A stretch of 30,162 nt of DNA from Vulcanimicrobiia bacterium (GTDB lineage: Bacteria > Vulcanimicrobiota > Vulcanimicrobiia > Vulcanimicrobiales > Vulcanimicrobiaceae): NCBI GenBank assembly GCA_025451135.1, contig JANWKW010000128.1, forward strand, positions 1-30,162, given 5' to 3'. Positions 23,662 through 30,162 of the stretch are shown here, piece by piece. The translations under genes were made by a program, and so were the position numbers. The notes under the pieces were generated by a model, which saw only the letters and a list, made by a program, of their open reading frames with translations, had not been told where the DNA came from and made no database searches. Each line of letters starts with the position of its first letter. The first letter of the stretch is position 1.

Positions 23662-24582
23662 CTATCGTTCTACGCCGACCGTCCGCCAACTCCACAGGGC
23701 CGCGAGCGACGTCTTTCCGAGCAGATTCGAGACCAGCATCCCGGCCAGACAGACGCCGGCGCCCAAGAGCTGGTGGCCGTCGAACCGGGCGTGGAGGATC
23801 GGGATCGAGAGCGCGCCCGCGATGACCGGCGTGAGGAACGAGAAGAGCGAGACGCGACCGGCGCCGATCAGGCTGATGCCCCAGCTCCAGACCGGATACG
23901 TGAGCATGATCGGGAAGAAGACGGCGAACGCGAACGCGGCCCACGATCCCGGCGAGACCGCCGCGAAGTCCGTGTGGGCGATCGCGCCGATGCCGCTCGG
24001 GACGATCATCACCGTTCCGATCGCCATCGTGATGGCGAGCAGATTGAGCGGCGTGTAGCGGTCCAGCAACTTGGCGCTGAGCACGTTGTAGCCCGCGAAG
24101 ATCAGCGCGGCCGCCAGCGTCAGCGCGTCGCCGATCTGGAAGGGCGCGCGGCCCGCGAAGACGCCTTCGAAGATCGCGACGCCGGCCAGCGCGACCGCGG
24201 CGCCGAGCCAACGGCCGCTGCGGACCCGCTCGTGTCCGCCGATCGCCAGGATCGCCAGCGTGAAGATCGGGGCGAACGATCCGAGCAACGCGGATGCGAA
24301 CGGGGTCGTGTGCGCCAGCCCGAGCACCCACAGATATTGGTAGCCGCCGTAGCCGCAGGCGCCCGCGCCGATCAGCAGCGGCAGGTCGCGCTTCTCCAGG
24401 TGCAGCTTCTCGCCCGAGAGGCGCAGCAGCACGAGCGCGAGCGGCGTCATGATCAGGAATCGCAGCGACATGAACGCGAGCGGATCGATCTCGGTCAGCG
24501 CGTGCTTGATCAGGACCGTGTTGAGGCCCCAGCAGAAGACGACGTAGAACAAGGCGCCATAGACGGGCAGGCGGGACTTCAC
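23662..24582 (-). CDS. EamA/DMT-family permease
   Basis: 306 residues from GTG at 24582, the usual family length; the frame also opens at 24657 but would then overlap the start of the divergent hydrolase and add a non-membrane, Arg-rich leader. About ten hydrophobic spans in two EamA halves; the first starts YGALFYVVFCWGLNTVLIKH, the second around FQIGDALTLAAALIFAGYN. Members export or import small metabolites such as amino acids; the substrate is not predictable. It starts the minus-strand unit EamA, DUF3311, symporter, RidA. Confidence 0.88.
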   Translation of the reverse strand: MKSRLPVYGALFYVVFCWGLNTVLIKHALTEIDPLAFMSLRFLIMTPLALVLLRLSGEKLHLEKRDLPLLIGAGACGYGGYQYLWVLGLAHTTPFASALLGSFAPIFTLAILAIGGHERVRSGRWLGAAVALAGVAIFEGVFAGRAPFQIGDALTLAAALIFAGYNVLSAKLLDRYTPLNLLAITMAIGTVMIVPSGIGAIAHTDFAAVSPGSWAAFAFAVFFPIMLTYPVWSWGISLIGAGRVSLFSFLTPVIAGALSIPILHARFDGHQLLGAGVCLAGMLVSNLLGKTSLAALWSWRTVGVER

Positions 24583-24605
24583 GATGCGAGGTACTTCGTC
24601 GCACG

Positions 24606-25394
24606 ATGTCCGATGTCGTGCAGACGTTTGTCCAAAACGAAGGCCTCGCGCTGTCACTGGAGACGCGCGGTCGCGGCGCGCGTCACGTGCTCTTCGCGCA
24701 TGGATGGATCTCGTCGCGGCGGATGTGGTACGACGTCGCCGAACGTCTCGACCCGGCGCGCTTCACGCTCCACCTGCTCGATTTCCGCGGCTGCGGCCGC
24801 TCCGATCGGCCCGAGCACGGACACGACCTCGAGGGCTATGCCTCCGACCTTCGGGCGGCGCTCGCGTCGATCGACGCCCCGGTCGTGCTGGTCGGGCACT
24901 CGATGGGCGCAAAACTGGCACAGTACGTCGCGGCCGAACGTCCCGGGAATCTGGAGCGGATGATCCTGGTCGCTCCCGGCAGCGCGCGCAGCCTGCGCCC
25001 GTCGCCCAAACAGCGCGCCGCCGCGGTGGCCGCATACGGCTCGCGGCGCAAGATCGAGGCGTTCCAGCAGGCCGCCATGGTCCGGGCCGTCTCGCCCGAG
25101 GTCACCGAACGCATCGTCGACGACGCGCTGATCGCCCAGCGCGAGCACTGGCTGGGCTGGTACGACCGAGGCCGCGATGCCGCGTTTCCCGAGCGCTTGG
25201 CCGAGATCGCCGTCCCGACCCTGGCCATCGCCGGCGACGGCGATCCGTTGGCACCGCCCAGCCGGATCAAGCGCGACGTCGCCGAGGCCATCCCGGGCTG
25301 TCTGTTCGTGGTGCTGCGCGGCGCCGGCCACAACATCCCGATCGAGCGGCCGGCCGAGGTGGCGGAGGCCGTGGAGCGCTTCGGCGGCGGCTAG
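24606..25394 (+). CDS. alpha/beta hydrolase
   Basis: 262 residues. FAHGWISSRRMW is the oxyanion-hole loop, VGHSMGAK holds nucleophile S99, AGDGDPLAPP carries the Asp and GAGHNIPIERP the His of the triad. No signal peptide, so cytoplasmic. Such enzymes hydrolyse esters, lactones or C-C bonds of aromatic ring-cleavage products. Proximity to the aromatic-acid island makes a pathway role possible, but no substrate can be read. It diverges from the EamA gene with a 23-nt gap between start codons, so promoter elements must overlap one coding region. Confidence 0.9.
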   Translation: MSDVVQTFVQNEGLALSLETRGRGARHVLFAHGWISSRRMWYDVAERLDPARFTLHLLDFRGCGRSDRPEHGHDLEGYASDLRAALASIDAPVVLVGHSMGAKLAQYVAAERPGNLERMILVAPGSARSLRPSPKQRAAAVAAYGSRRKIEAFQQAAMVRAVSPEVTERIVDDALIAQREHWLGWYDRGRDAAFPERLAEIAVPTLAIAGDGDPLAPPSRIKRDVAEAIPGCLFVVLRGAGHNIPIERPAEVAEAVERFGGG

Positions 25395-25403
25395 AGACGC
25401 GTG

Positions 25404-25431
25404 GGCCTTAAGACTGTAGGCCTTAAGACTG
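25404..25431. repeat. tandem GGCCTTAAGACTG repeat, 15-bp period
   Basis: GGCCTTAAGACTG occurs at 25404-25416 and 25419-25431. The two copies are exact over 13 bp and start 15 bp apart, and each contains a CTTAAG palindrome. They lie 10 nt after the hydrolase stop and about 100 nt before the Tic20/DUF4870-like gene, in a place where a transcription factor site for that gene would fit. Confidence 0.5.
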
Positions 25432-25465
25432 AAGTAGCAGGCGGACCCCGCGACGAAGAAGCTTT

Positions 25466-25524
25466 CAAGCGGCAGGCCCTTGCGCTTGACCCCACTCGTT
25501 CCGGAAACGACGTTCGTTAAGGAG
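25466..25524 (+). promoter_or_regulatory. leader of the Tic20/DUF4870-like gene: hairpins and ribosome binding site
   Basis: CAAGCG (25466-25471) pairs with CGCTTG (25483-25488) across an 11-nt loop. AACGA-CGT-TCGTT (25506-25518) is a second small dyad. AAGGAG at 25519-25524 sits 5 nt before the ATG at 25530 and is one of the best ribosome binding sites in the window, touching the second dyad. No convincing -10/-35 pair was found. Confidence 0.45.
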
Positions 25525-25529
25525 ATTCG

Positions 25530-25895
25530 ATGGCTTCACAACCCCCTGTCAACACCACATCCGACGCACCGTTCGGATTGCAGCCCAACGTAGCGGCGGG
25601 GCTGGCGTACCTGCTGTTCATGATCGTCGGCGGCTTGATCATGCTGTTCGGCGGCGGAACGAATAGATTCGTGAAGTTCGCCGCGGCCCAGGCGATCACG
25701 CTATGGGTCTGCATGTTCGTCCTGAATTTCGTCCTGACGGCGTTGCATCTCGGCGTGCTGGTATTCTTCATCGTCTGGCCGCTAGAGACGATCCTCTGGC
25801 TGGTGCTCGTCATCACGGCATTCATGGGCAAGGAAGTCCGCGTGCCCGGCGTGGCGGATCTTACGCAGAAGATCTTCGGCGCGCAACTCGCCTAA
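25530..25895 (+). CDS. Tic20/DUF4870-like small membrane protein
   Basis: 121 residues with three hydrophobic spans. GLQPNVAAGLAYLL at the start and NRFVKFAAAQAITLW follow the pattern of the DUF4870/UPF0132 family (N-V-A-x-x-L-x-Y-L then N-x-F-V-x-F-x-A-x-Q). The family is widespread, small and of unknown function in bacteria; it is distantly related to the chloroplast import component Tic20. Strong AAGGAG upstream. Convergent with the pseudopilin-like genes, 21 nt away. Inner-membrane protein. Confidence 0.8.
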   Translation: MASQPPVNTTSDAPFGLQPNVAAGLAYLLFMIVGGLIMLFGGGTNRFVKFAAAQAITLWVCMFVLNFVLTALHLGVLVFFIVWPLETILWLVLVITAFMGKEVRVPGVADLTQKIFGAQLA

Positions 25896-25916
25896 GCGGC
25901 TCCTCAAGCGCCGGCG

Positions 25917-26606
25917 TTACGGCTCCCATGCAGTAGCGCCGGCGTCGTCGTGTTCCCACGCGCCCGAGCGCCAGGCATTGCCCTCCACGCTCGCGCCGGT
26001 CGTCCCGTTGACGTACCGGACGTCGACGGTCGTGAGGGCGGGCGTTCCCGCATCCTCTCCCTCGCTCGCCCCGAGCGCGACCCCTTCGCCGGTCGCATCC
26101 CGTTCGCCGATCAGACTCGCGAACGGAGGTACCCGCGTGGTGCGGAAGAGCGCGTAGCGATCGCGCGTCGAGAAGATCGTTCCGTTCGGGCCGACGGCGC
26201 TCGCCGTCACGCGCAGGGCCAGCCGCCCTTCCTCGACCGCGTCGTTGCCCTGAAGGTCCCACGCACACGCGGAAGCGCACGGCGCCGATCCAGACCCGAC
26301 CGCCTGCGCGGTCGTCGACGCGATCGCGACCGCGACCGTCAGCGCGCAGCTCCCGTCCGCCGCGACGCTCGCGCACGCCGGCGCCGGCGTCGGTGCGACG
26401 AACGCGACCGACCGCGGATCGTCGCCGCCGGCGATGGCGGTCGCGATCGCGACCTGCGCCGCCGCCAACCCGCGATCGAACCCGGCCGCCGCAGCGATCG
26501 CCGCAGCTCGATGCACGCGCGCGCGGGCCAGCGCGGCACAGGCGTGCAGCAGCGCCGTCGCCAGCGCGACCACGAATGCGACGAGCGCGATCGTCCGGAG
26601 GAGCAC
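25917..26606 (-). CDS. PilX-like pilus-assembly/pseudopilin-associated protein (tentative)
   Basis: 229 residues from GTG at 26606, 7 nt after the pseudopilin gene. One N-terminal membrane span (about 5-28, TIALVAFVVALATALLHACA) followed by an Ala-rich helix (AAAIAAAAGFDRGLAAAQVAIATA) and a Ser/Thr/Gly-rich C-terminal part with five Cys in all. The architecture resembles minor pilins of the PilX type, but no prepilin peptidase site is visible, so the family assignment is weak. Its place after a clear pseudopilin supports a pilus or secretion role. Confidence 0.5.
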   Translation of the reverse strand: MLLRTIALVAFVVALATALLHACAALARARVHRAAAIAAAAGFDRGLAAAQVAIATAIAGGDDPRSVAFVAPTPAPACASVAADGSCALTVAVAIASTTAQAVGSGSAPCASACAWDLQGNDAVEEGRLALRVTASAVGPNGTIFSTRDRYALFRTTRVPPFASLIGERDATGEGVALGASEGEDAGTPALTTVDVRYVNGTTGASVEGNAWRSGAWEHDDAGATAWEP

Positions 26607-26613
26607 GTGCGGC

Positions 26614-27051
26614 CTACGGTGCGCCGGTCGGAGCCGCGACCAGGCCGGGCATGAGGATCGTGCTGCCGGGCTGCGGCGCGCGTGCCGCGACCGTTGCGGT
26701 CTGCGCCTGCGTCCGGTCGCCCGACGTCGCGGTCGCCGTCACCAGCGTCGCGCCGTCGACCGCGCGCACATCCAACCGCAAGACGACCGGCAAGGCGGTG
26801 CCGTTCGGCAGCGGAACGGAGGTCGCGATCGCGTTCGGAGCGACGCGCGAGCCGTCGTATTTGAGGATGTCGCGGACGATCGCGATCTGCTCGCGCGCCA
26901 GCTGCGCGAGCGCCGCGTCGCGCGCGTCCGGCGACATGCGCCGGACCGCGGGCGCCGCTATGCCGAGCGCCGCTCCGATCGCCAGCGTCGCGATGCCGGT
27001 CGCGACGACCGCTTCGGCCAGCGTCGCGCCGGTCTGCGAGTGGAAGCGCAC
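26614..27051 (-). CDS. pseudopilin-like protein (type IV pilus / secretion minor pilin)
   Basis: 145 residues from GTG at 27051, 7 nt after the acyltransferase stop; the longer frame upstream is only an Arg/Ser-rich shadow of that gene. The N-terminus MRFHSQTG-ATLAEAVVATG is a prepilin peptidase site: a short basic leader, Gly at -1, Glu at +5 and then a hydrophobic helix IATLAIGAALGIA. After cleavage the mature protein would start with Ala rather than Phe. The remaining 100 residues are a small globular domain with no Cys. Minor pilins of the PilV/GspI group fit best. Confidence 0.7.
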   Translation of the reverse strand: MRFHSQTGATLAEAVVATGIATLAIGAALGIAAPAVRRMSPDARDAALAQLAREQIAIVRDILKYDGSRVAPNAIATSVPLPNGTALPVVLRLDVRAVDGATLVTATATSGDRTQAQTATVAARAPQPGSTILMPGLVAAPTGAP

Positions 27052-27058
27052 GACGGCA

Positions 27059-28168
27059 TCAGTGCCCCGCCTTGCGTATGATGGGACGTTCGAAGGCGTA
27101 GGTGACCGCCGCCGAGCACGCGATCGTGATCGCGAACGCGAGGTAGGTGAACCGGACCTGCCACGTCGGGTCGTAATGCTGGTCGTCCGCACCGGACGGC
27201 GGCACGTGGTGCCAGACCATCTCGCGCAGGACGATCTGAGGGTAGAGGTAGAGGTTGTACGAGATCGTCGCCAGGAAGGTCAGCACCGGGTTGGAGAGCA
27301 GCGCCTTCCACCAGGCCGCGCCGGCCAGCGAGCCGAGCGCGACGATCGCGAACGCCAGACCGAGGGCTCCGCGATAGTCGATCTGCCAGACGCTCGACCA
27401 CTGATCGGCATGGCGGTAGTCGTACATGCTGGTGAGCAGCCACGCGAGCAGCGCGAAGCCGGCGATGGCGACGGCCGTTCCGATCGCCCGCGACCGCGCG
27501 CCTTCGGCCTTGCTGACGTACCGGGTCCACAGGTACGCCGAGAGCATTCCGAATCCGAAGATATCCAGGTACCCCGGCAGATTCTCTTCCCATTGCCCGA
27601 AGAGCGTGGTGTAGCAGCAGTGCGCCAGGCCCTGGCGCCAGAGCAGCGCGGTCACGAGCATCCCCGCGAACGTGAGCCAGGGTGCGCGCTTGAAGCACCA
27701 CCAGATCAGCGGGAAGAGGAGGTAGAACTCGACCTCGACCGCCAGCGTCCAGAGCACCCCGTTGATCCCGCCGTACGTCCCCGGCCACCAGGTATGGATG
27801 AACAGCAGGTGGGTGCCGACGTCCTTGACCCAGTCGTTTCCGGTCATCGAGACCTGGGGCGCGTAGCCGATGGCGTAGGCGACCGCGATGGAGAGGACGT
27901 AGGACGGCACGATCTTCCAGAACCGGCGAGCGGCGAACGACCGCCAGGTCGGCTGGGTGCCGGCCCCCCAGGCGGATCGGGCGAACGGGTAGACGATCAC
28001 GAAGCCGCTGAGGAAGAAGAATAGGTGAACCCCGACAAAGCCGGTCTCCGGGACGAATTCCAGCCACGGCCAAGGGGCCGAGAGGAAGGTCGTCTCCCAG
28101 ACGTGATACCAAAGGACGAGCAGGACCGCGATACCGCGCAGCCCGTCCAGGACGCCGAGGCGCTTCAT
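27059..28168 (-). CDS. acyltransferase 3 family membrane protein
   Basis: 369 residues from ATG at 28168, about ten membrane spans. LDGLRGIAVLLVLWYHVW with H22 is the hallmark of OafA/YrhL-type O-acyltransferases, and FFFLSGFVIVYPFARSAW with RRFWKIVPSYVLS is the second conserved block. These proteins transfer an acetyl or other acyl group onto sugars, lipids or cell-wall glycans on the outer face of the inner membrane. The frame upstream of 28168 runs antisense to rpsL and is not used. It is followed at 7-nt gaps by two pilin-like genes, an unusual grouping. Confidence 0.9.
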   Translation of the reverse strand: MKRLGVLDGLRGIAVLLVLWYHVWETTFLSAPWPWLEFVPETGFVGVHLFFFLSGFVIVYPFARSAWGAGTQPTWRSFAARRFWKIVPSYVLSIAVAYAIGYAPQVSMTGNDWVKDVGTHLLFIHTWWPGTYGGINGVLWTLAVEVEFYLLFPLIWWCFKRAPWLTFAGMLVTALLWRQGLAHCCYTTLFGQWEENLPGYLDIFGFGMLSAYLWTRYVSKAEGARSRAIGTAVAIAGFALLAWLLTSMYDYRHADQWSSVWQIDYRGALGLAFAIVALGSLAGAAWWKALLSNPVLTFLATISYNLYLYPQIVLREMVWHHVPPSGADDQHYDPTWQVRFTYLAFAITIACSAAVTYAFERPIIRKAGH

Positions 28169-28226
28169 GTGGCCGTCTAGTGCGAAGCGTCCGGCCGGGA
28201 TGCCTGCCGACCCCCGGGAAACGGCG

Positions 28227-28255
28227 TTGACTCGGGCATGGCGCCCTGGTATACT
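28227..28255 (+). promoter_or_regulatory. sigma70-type promoter of the str operon
   Basis: TTGACT at 28227-28232 and TATACT at 28250-28255 are separated by 17 nt; 5 of 6 bases match each consensus box. The predicted start is near 28262, giving a leader of about 85 nt before rpsL. This is the clearest promoter in the window. Confidence 0.85.
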
Positions 28256-28311
28256 GCGCAGGTTCGGGCGGACCCCAGCGTGGTTCGGCCGTCTTTGCTT
28301 GTGATACGACT

Positions 28312-28335
28312 GCGGGCGATTTCGCTCGCTTTTTT
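28312..28335 (+). terminator. terminator-like hairpin in the rpsL leader (possible attenuator)
   Basis: GCGGGCG (28312-28318) pairs with CGCTCGC (28323-28329), one G-U pair, ATTT loop, followed directly by TTTTTT (28330-28335). It has all parts of an intrinsic terminator but stands between the promoter and the ribosome binding site GGGGA (28336-28340) of rpsL. It may attenuate transcription of the operon. An upstream stem, CGGACC with GGTTCG (about 28269-28288), is also possible. Confidence 0.55.
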
Positions 28336-28345
28336 GGGGAACTGA

Positions 28346-28786
28346 GTGCCGACGATTAACCAGCTGGTCCGTAAGGGCCGCGTGAAGAGCGAGAAGAAGG
28401 TCAAGACCCCGGCGTTCCGCGTCATCCTGACCGGACCGAAGCCGGGCCACCCGGACCTTCCGTCGCGTACGTTCGAGGTTGCGGGCAATCCGCAGCGTCG
28501 CGGCGTCTGCACCCAAGTCAAGACCGTCACCCCGAAGAAGCCGAACTCGGCCCTCCGTAAGGTCGCGCGCGTGCGCTTGACCAACGGCCAGGAAGTCACG
28601 GCCTACATCCCCGGCATCGGCCACAACCTGCAGGAGCACTCGGTCGTGCTCGTGCGCGGCGGCCGCGTCAAGGATCTCCCGGGCGTCCGCTATCACATCG
28701 TGCGCGGCACGCTGGATACCGCCGGCGCCGCCAACCGCAAGCAAGGCCGTTCCAAGTACGGCGCCAAGCGCACCGCTAAGAAGTAA
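28346..28786 (+). CDS. rpsL: 30S ribosomal protein S12
   Basis: 146 residues against about 124-135 usually. PTINQLVRKGR starts the chain and RRGVCTQVKTVTPKKPNSALRKVARVRLTNG is the conserved core, with GHNLQEHSVVLVRGGRVKDLPGVRYH. About 21 extra residues (25-46, ending RTFEVA) lie between TPAF and GNPQRRGVCT. S12 sits at the decoding centre. PKKPNS and VRGGRVKDLPG carry the wild-type residues where streptomycin resistance usually arises. GTG start, with GGGGA 5 nt upstream. First gene of the str operon. Confidence 0.97.
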   Translation: MPTINQLVRKGRVKSEKKVKTPAFRVILTGPKPGHPDLPSRTFEVAGNPQRRGVCTQVKTVTPKKPNSALRKVARVRLTNGQEVTAYIPGIGHNLQEHSVVLVRGGRVKDLPGVRYHIVRGTLDTAGAANRKQGRSKYGAKRTAKK

Positions 28787-28803
28787 CAGGAAGCACAGAT
28801 TTA

Positions 28804-29274
28804 ATGCCACGCAAAGGCCCGGCTCCGAAACGGCAGATCCTGCCCGACGGCAAGTACAACTCGAAAGTCCTCGCCCGTTTCATCAATAAGGTGATGCTCT
28901 CGGGCAAGAAGTCCGTCGCCGAGAAGGTGATGTACAGCGCGCTCGATCTCATCGCCGAGAAGACGGGCCGCGATCCGATGGACATCTTCTCGCAGGCGCT
29001 TTCGAACGCGATGCCGCTCGTCGAAGTCCGCCCCCGCCGCGTCGGCGGTGCGACCTATCAGGTCCCGATGGAGGTCCGTCCGGACCGCCGTCAGGCCATG
29101 GCCATGCGCTGGCTGATCGGCTACGCCCGCACCCGCGCCGGCAAGTCGATGACCGAGAAGCTCGCCTATGAGTTGATGGATGCCGCGAACAACGCCGGCG
29201 CCACCATCAAGAAGCGCGAAGACACCCACAAGATGGCCGAGGCGAACAAAGCCTTCGCGCATTATCGCTGGTAA
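28804..29274 (+). CDS. rpsG: 30S ribosomal protein S7
   Basis: 156 residues, exactly the usual length. MPRKGPAPKRQILPDGKYNSKVLARFINKVM at the start, then VRPRRVGGATYQVPMEVRPDRRQAMAMRWLI and KREDTHKMAEANKAFAHYRW at the end, are textbook S7. It binds the 3' major domain of 16S rRNA and nucleates assembly of the small-subunit head. Located 17 nt after rpsL, with AGGA about 12 nt before the ATG, and 6 nt before fusA. Standard second gene of the str operon; autoregulation by S7 is known in E. coli, but no S7-binding structure was looked for in detail. Confidence 0.98.
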   Translation: MPRKGPAPKRQILPDGKYNSKVLARFINKVMLSGKKSVAEKVMYSALDLIAEKTGRDPMDIFSQALSNAMPLVEVRPRRVGGATYQVPMEVRPDRRQAMAMRWLIGYARTRAGKSMTEKLAYELMDAANNAGATIKKREDTHKMAEANKAFAHYRW

Positions 29275-29280
29275 TCGGAT

Positions 29281-30162
29281 ATGGCTACCAGAGACTACGC
29301 GCTGGAGAACACGCGCAACATCGGCATCGCCGCGCACATCGATGCGGGCAAGACCACCTGTACCGAACGCATCCTCTTCTACACCGGCCGCGTCCATAAG
29401 ATCGGCGAAGTCCACGACGGCGCCGCCACGATGGACTGGATGGTCCAGGAGCAGGAGCGCGGCATCACCATCACGTCCGCCGCGACCGCGACGACGTGGC
29501 GCGACACGCGCATCAACATCATCGATACGCCTGGCCACGTGGACTTCACGGTCGAAGTCGAACGTTCGCTCCGCGTGCTCGACGGACTGGTCGCGCTCTT
29601 CGACTCGGTGGCCGCCGTCCAGCCCCAGTCCGAGACCGTCTGGCGCCAGGCCAACAAGTACAAAGTCCCGCGCATCATCTTCGTCAACAAGATGGACCGC
29701 ATGGGCGCCGACTTCTTCAACGTCGTGGACAAGGTCCGCGAGCGTCTGGGCGCGCGCGCCGTCCCGGTCCAGGTCCCGATCGGCGCCGAAGACAACTTCA
29801 AGGGCGTCGTCGACCTGTTCACCATGAAGAAGGTCATCTACACCGACGACCTCGGTTCGACCATCGAGCACGGCAGCGCCGAGACCGAGGTCGAAGGCGA
29901 GCTGCTCGAACTCGCGCAGAAGTGGCGCCAAGAGATGATCGAGGCGATCGCCGAGCAGGACGACGAGCTGCTCGAGATGTTCTTCGACGGCAAAGAGATG
30001 CCGGTCGACCGCATGAAGACGGCCCTGCGCAAGGCGACCATCGCCGGCACGGTCCTTCCGATGCTGTGCGGCTCGGCCTTCAAGAACAAGGGCGTCCAGC
30101 CGCTGCTCGACGCCGTCGTCGACTACCTGCCCTCGCCGCTCGAGGCCAAGGTGATCACCGGC
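29281..30162 (+). CDS. fusA: elongation factor G, N-terminal part
   Basis: The first 294 residues of about 700; the rest lies beyond the window. GTPase motifs: G1 AHIDAGKTT (18-26), RGITITSAA (switch I), DTPGHVDF (G3), NKMD (G4) and GSAFKNKG (G5). TVEVERSLRVLDGLVALFDSVAAVQPQSETVW is the usual G-domain helix with small variations. It drives translocation of tRNA and mRNA on the ribosome. ATG at 29281 is 6 nt after rpsG. The frame is open to the last base. Confidence 0.97.
   Translation, partial: MATRDYALENTRNIGIAAHIDAGKTTCTERILFYTGRVHKIGEVHDGAATMDWMVQEQERGITITSAATATTWRDTRINIIDTPGHVDFTVEVERSLRVLDGLVALFDSVAAVQPQSETVWRQANKYKVPRIIFVNKMDRMGADFFNVVDKVRERLGARAVPVQVPIGAEDNFKGVVDLFTMKKVIYTDDLGSTIEHGSAETEVEGELLELAQKWRQEMIEAIAEQDDELLEMFFDGKEMPVDRMKTALRKATIAGTVLPMLCGSAFKNKGVQPLLDAVVDYLPSPLEAKVITG

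Noticed and set aside
27059..28810. Long acyltransferase frame extending opposite rpsL
   Set aside because: The part above 28168 is antisense to rpsL and its promoter, and the family signature starts at the ATG at 28168.
1..30162. CRISPR arrays, insertion sequences, transposase or integrase genes, tRNA and rRNA genes
   Set aside because: No regular repeat-spacer pattern, transposase-like protein, terminal inverted repeats or RNA gene was seen on either strand.

Overview
The window is GC-rich, gene-dense bacterial DNA with many GTG starts and many genes joined by 1-4 nt start/stop overlaps. A TonB-dependent outer-membrane receptor (4266-7643) points to a two-membrane cell. The CxxC-x17-CxxC zinc-ribbon proteins (9814-10540) and the general style recall poorly characterised soil phyla; Eremiobacterota/Vulcanimicrobiota is my best guess. 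That is inference from gene style, not a database result.

Left part (1-10.5 kb): the 3' end of a LuxR-type regulator; an HD-GYP protein with its own terminator; an unrecognised small protein; an OmpR-type response regulator and histidine kinase followed closely by the TonB-dependent receptor, which carries an unusual duplicated C-terminal domain; a convergent two-gene unit (M20 amidohydrolase and divergent Tag-like glycosylase); an Mpo1-like membrane protein; and two 104-residue zinc-ribbon paralogues facing each other across a shared terminator. About 470 bases (10541-11014) have no convincing gene but hold a dense set of hairpins, best read as a candidate structured RNA on the minus strand.

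Middle part (11.0-25.4 kb): a catabolic island. The plus-strand operon 14312-21539 encodes an O-methyltransferase, a flavin monooxygenase fused to an Old Yellow Enzyme-type reductase (2-aminobenzoyl-CoA monooxygenase/reductase or salicylyl-CoA 5-hydroxylase type), an SDR dehydrogenase, an enoyl-CoA hydratase, an acyl-CoA dehydrogenase and a benzoate/2-aminobenzoate-type CoA ligase. A RidA-family protein lies convergently at its end. Together these fit CoA-thioester degradation of anthranilate or a related aromatic acid: activation, ring hydroxylation and reduction, then beta-oxidation-like steps. On each side is a minus-strand unit with a sodium:solute symporter and its small DUF3311 partner: one with a PYROXD2-like FAD oxidoreductase, the other with RidA and an EamA permease. 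These could import the substrate or related acids. An alpha/beta hydrolase closes the island.

Right part (25.4-30.2 kb): a Tic20/DUF4870-like membrane protein behind a tandem 15-bp repeat; a minus-strand unit of a membrane acyltransferase and two pseudopilin-like proteins; then the str operon (rpsL, rpsG, start of fusA), driven by a near-consensus sigma70-type promoter. Its leader contains a terminator-like hairpin just before the rpsL ribosome binding site, and S12 carries an insertion of about 21 residues. No CRISPR array, insertion sequence, rRNA or tRNA was seen.
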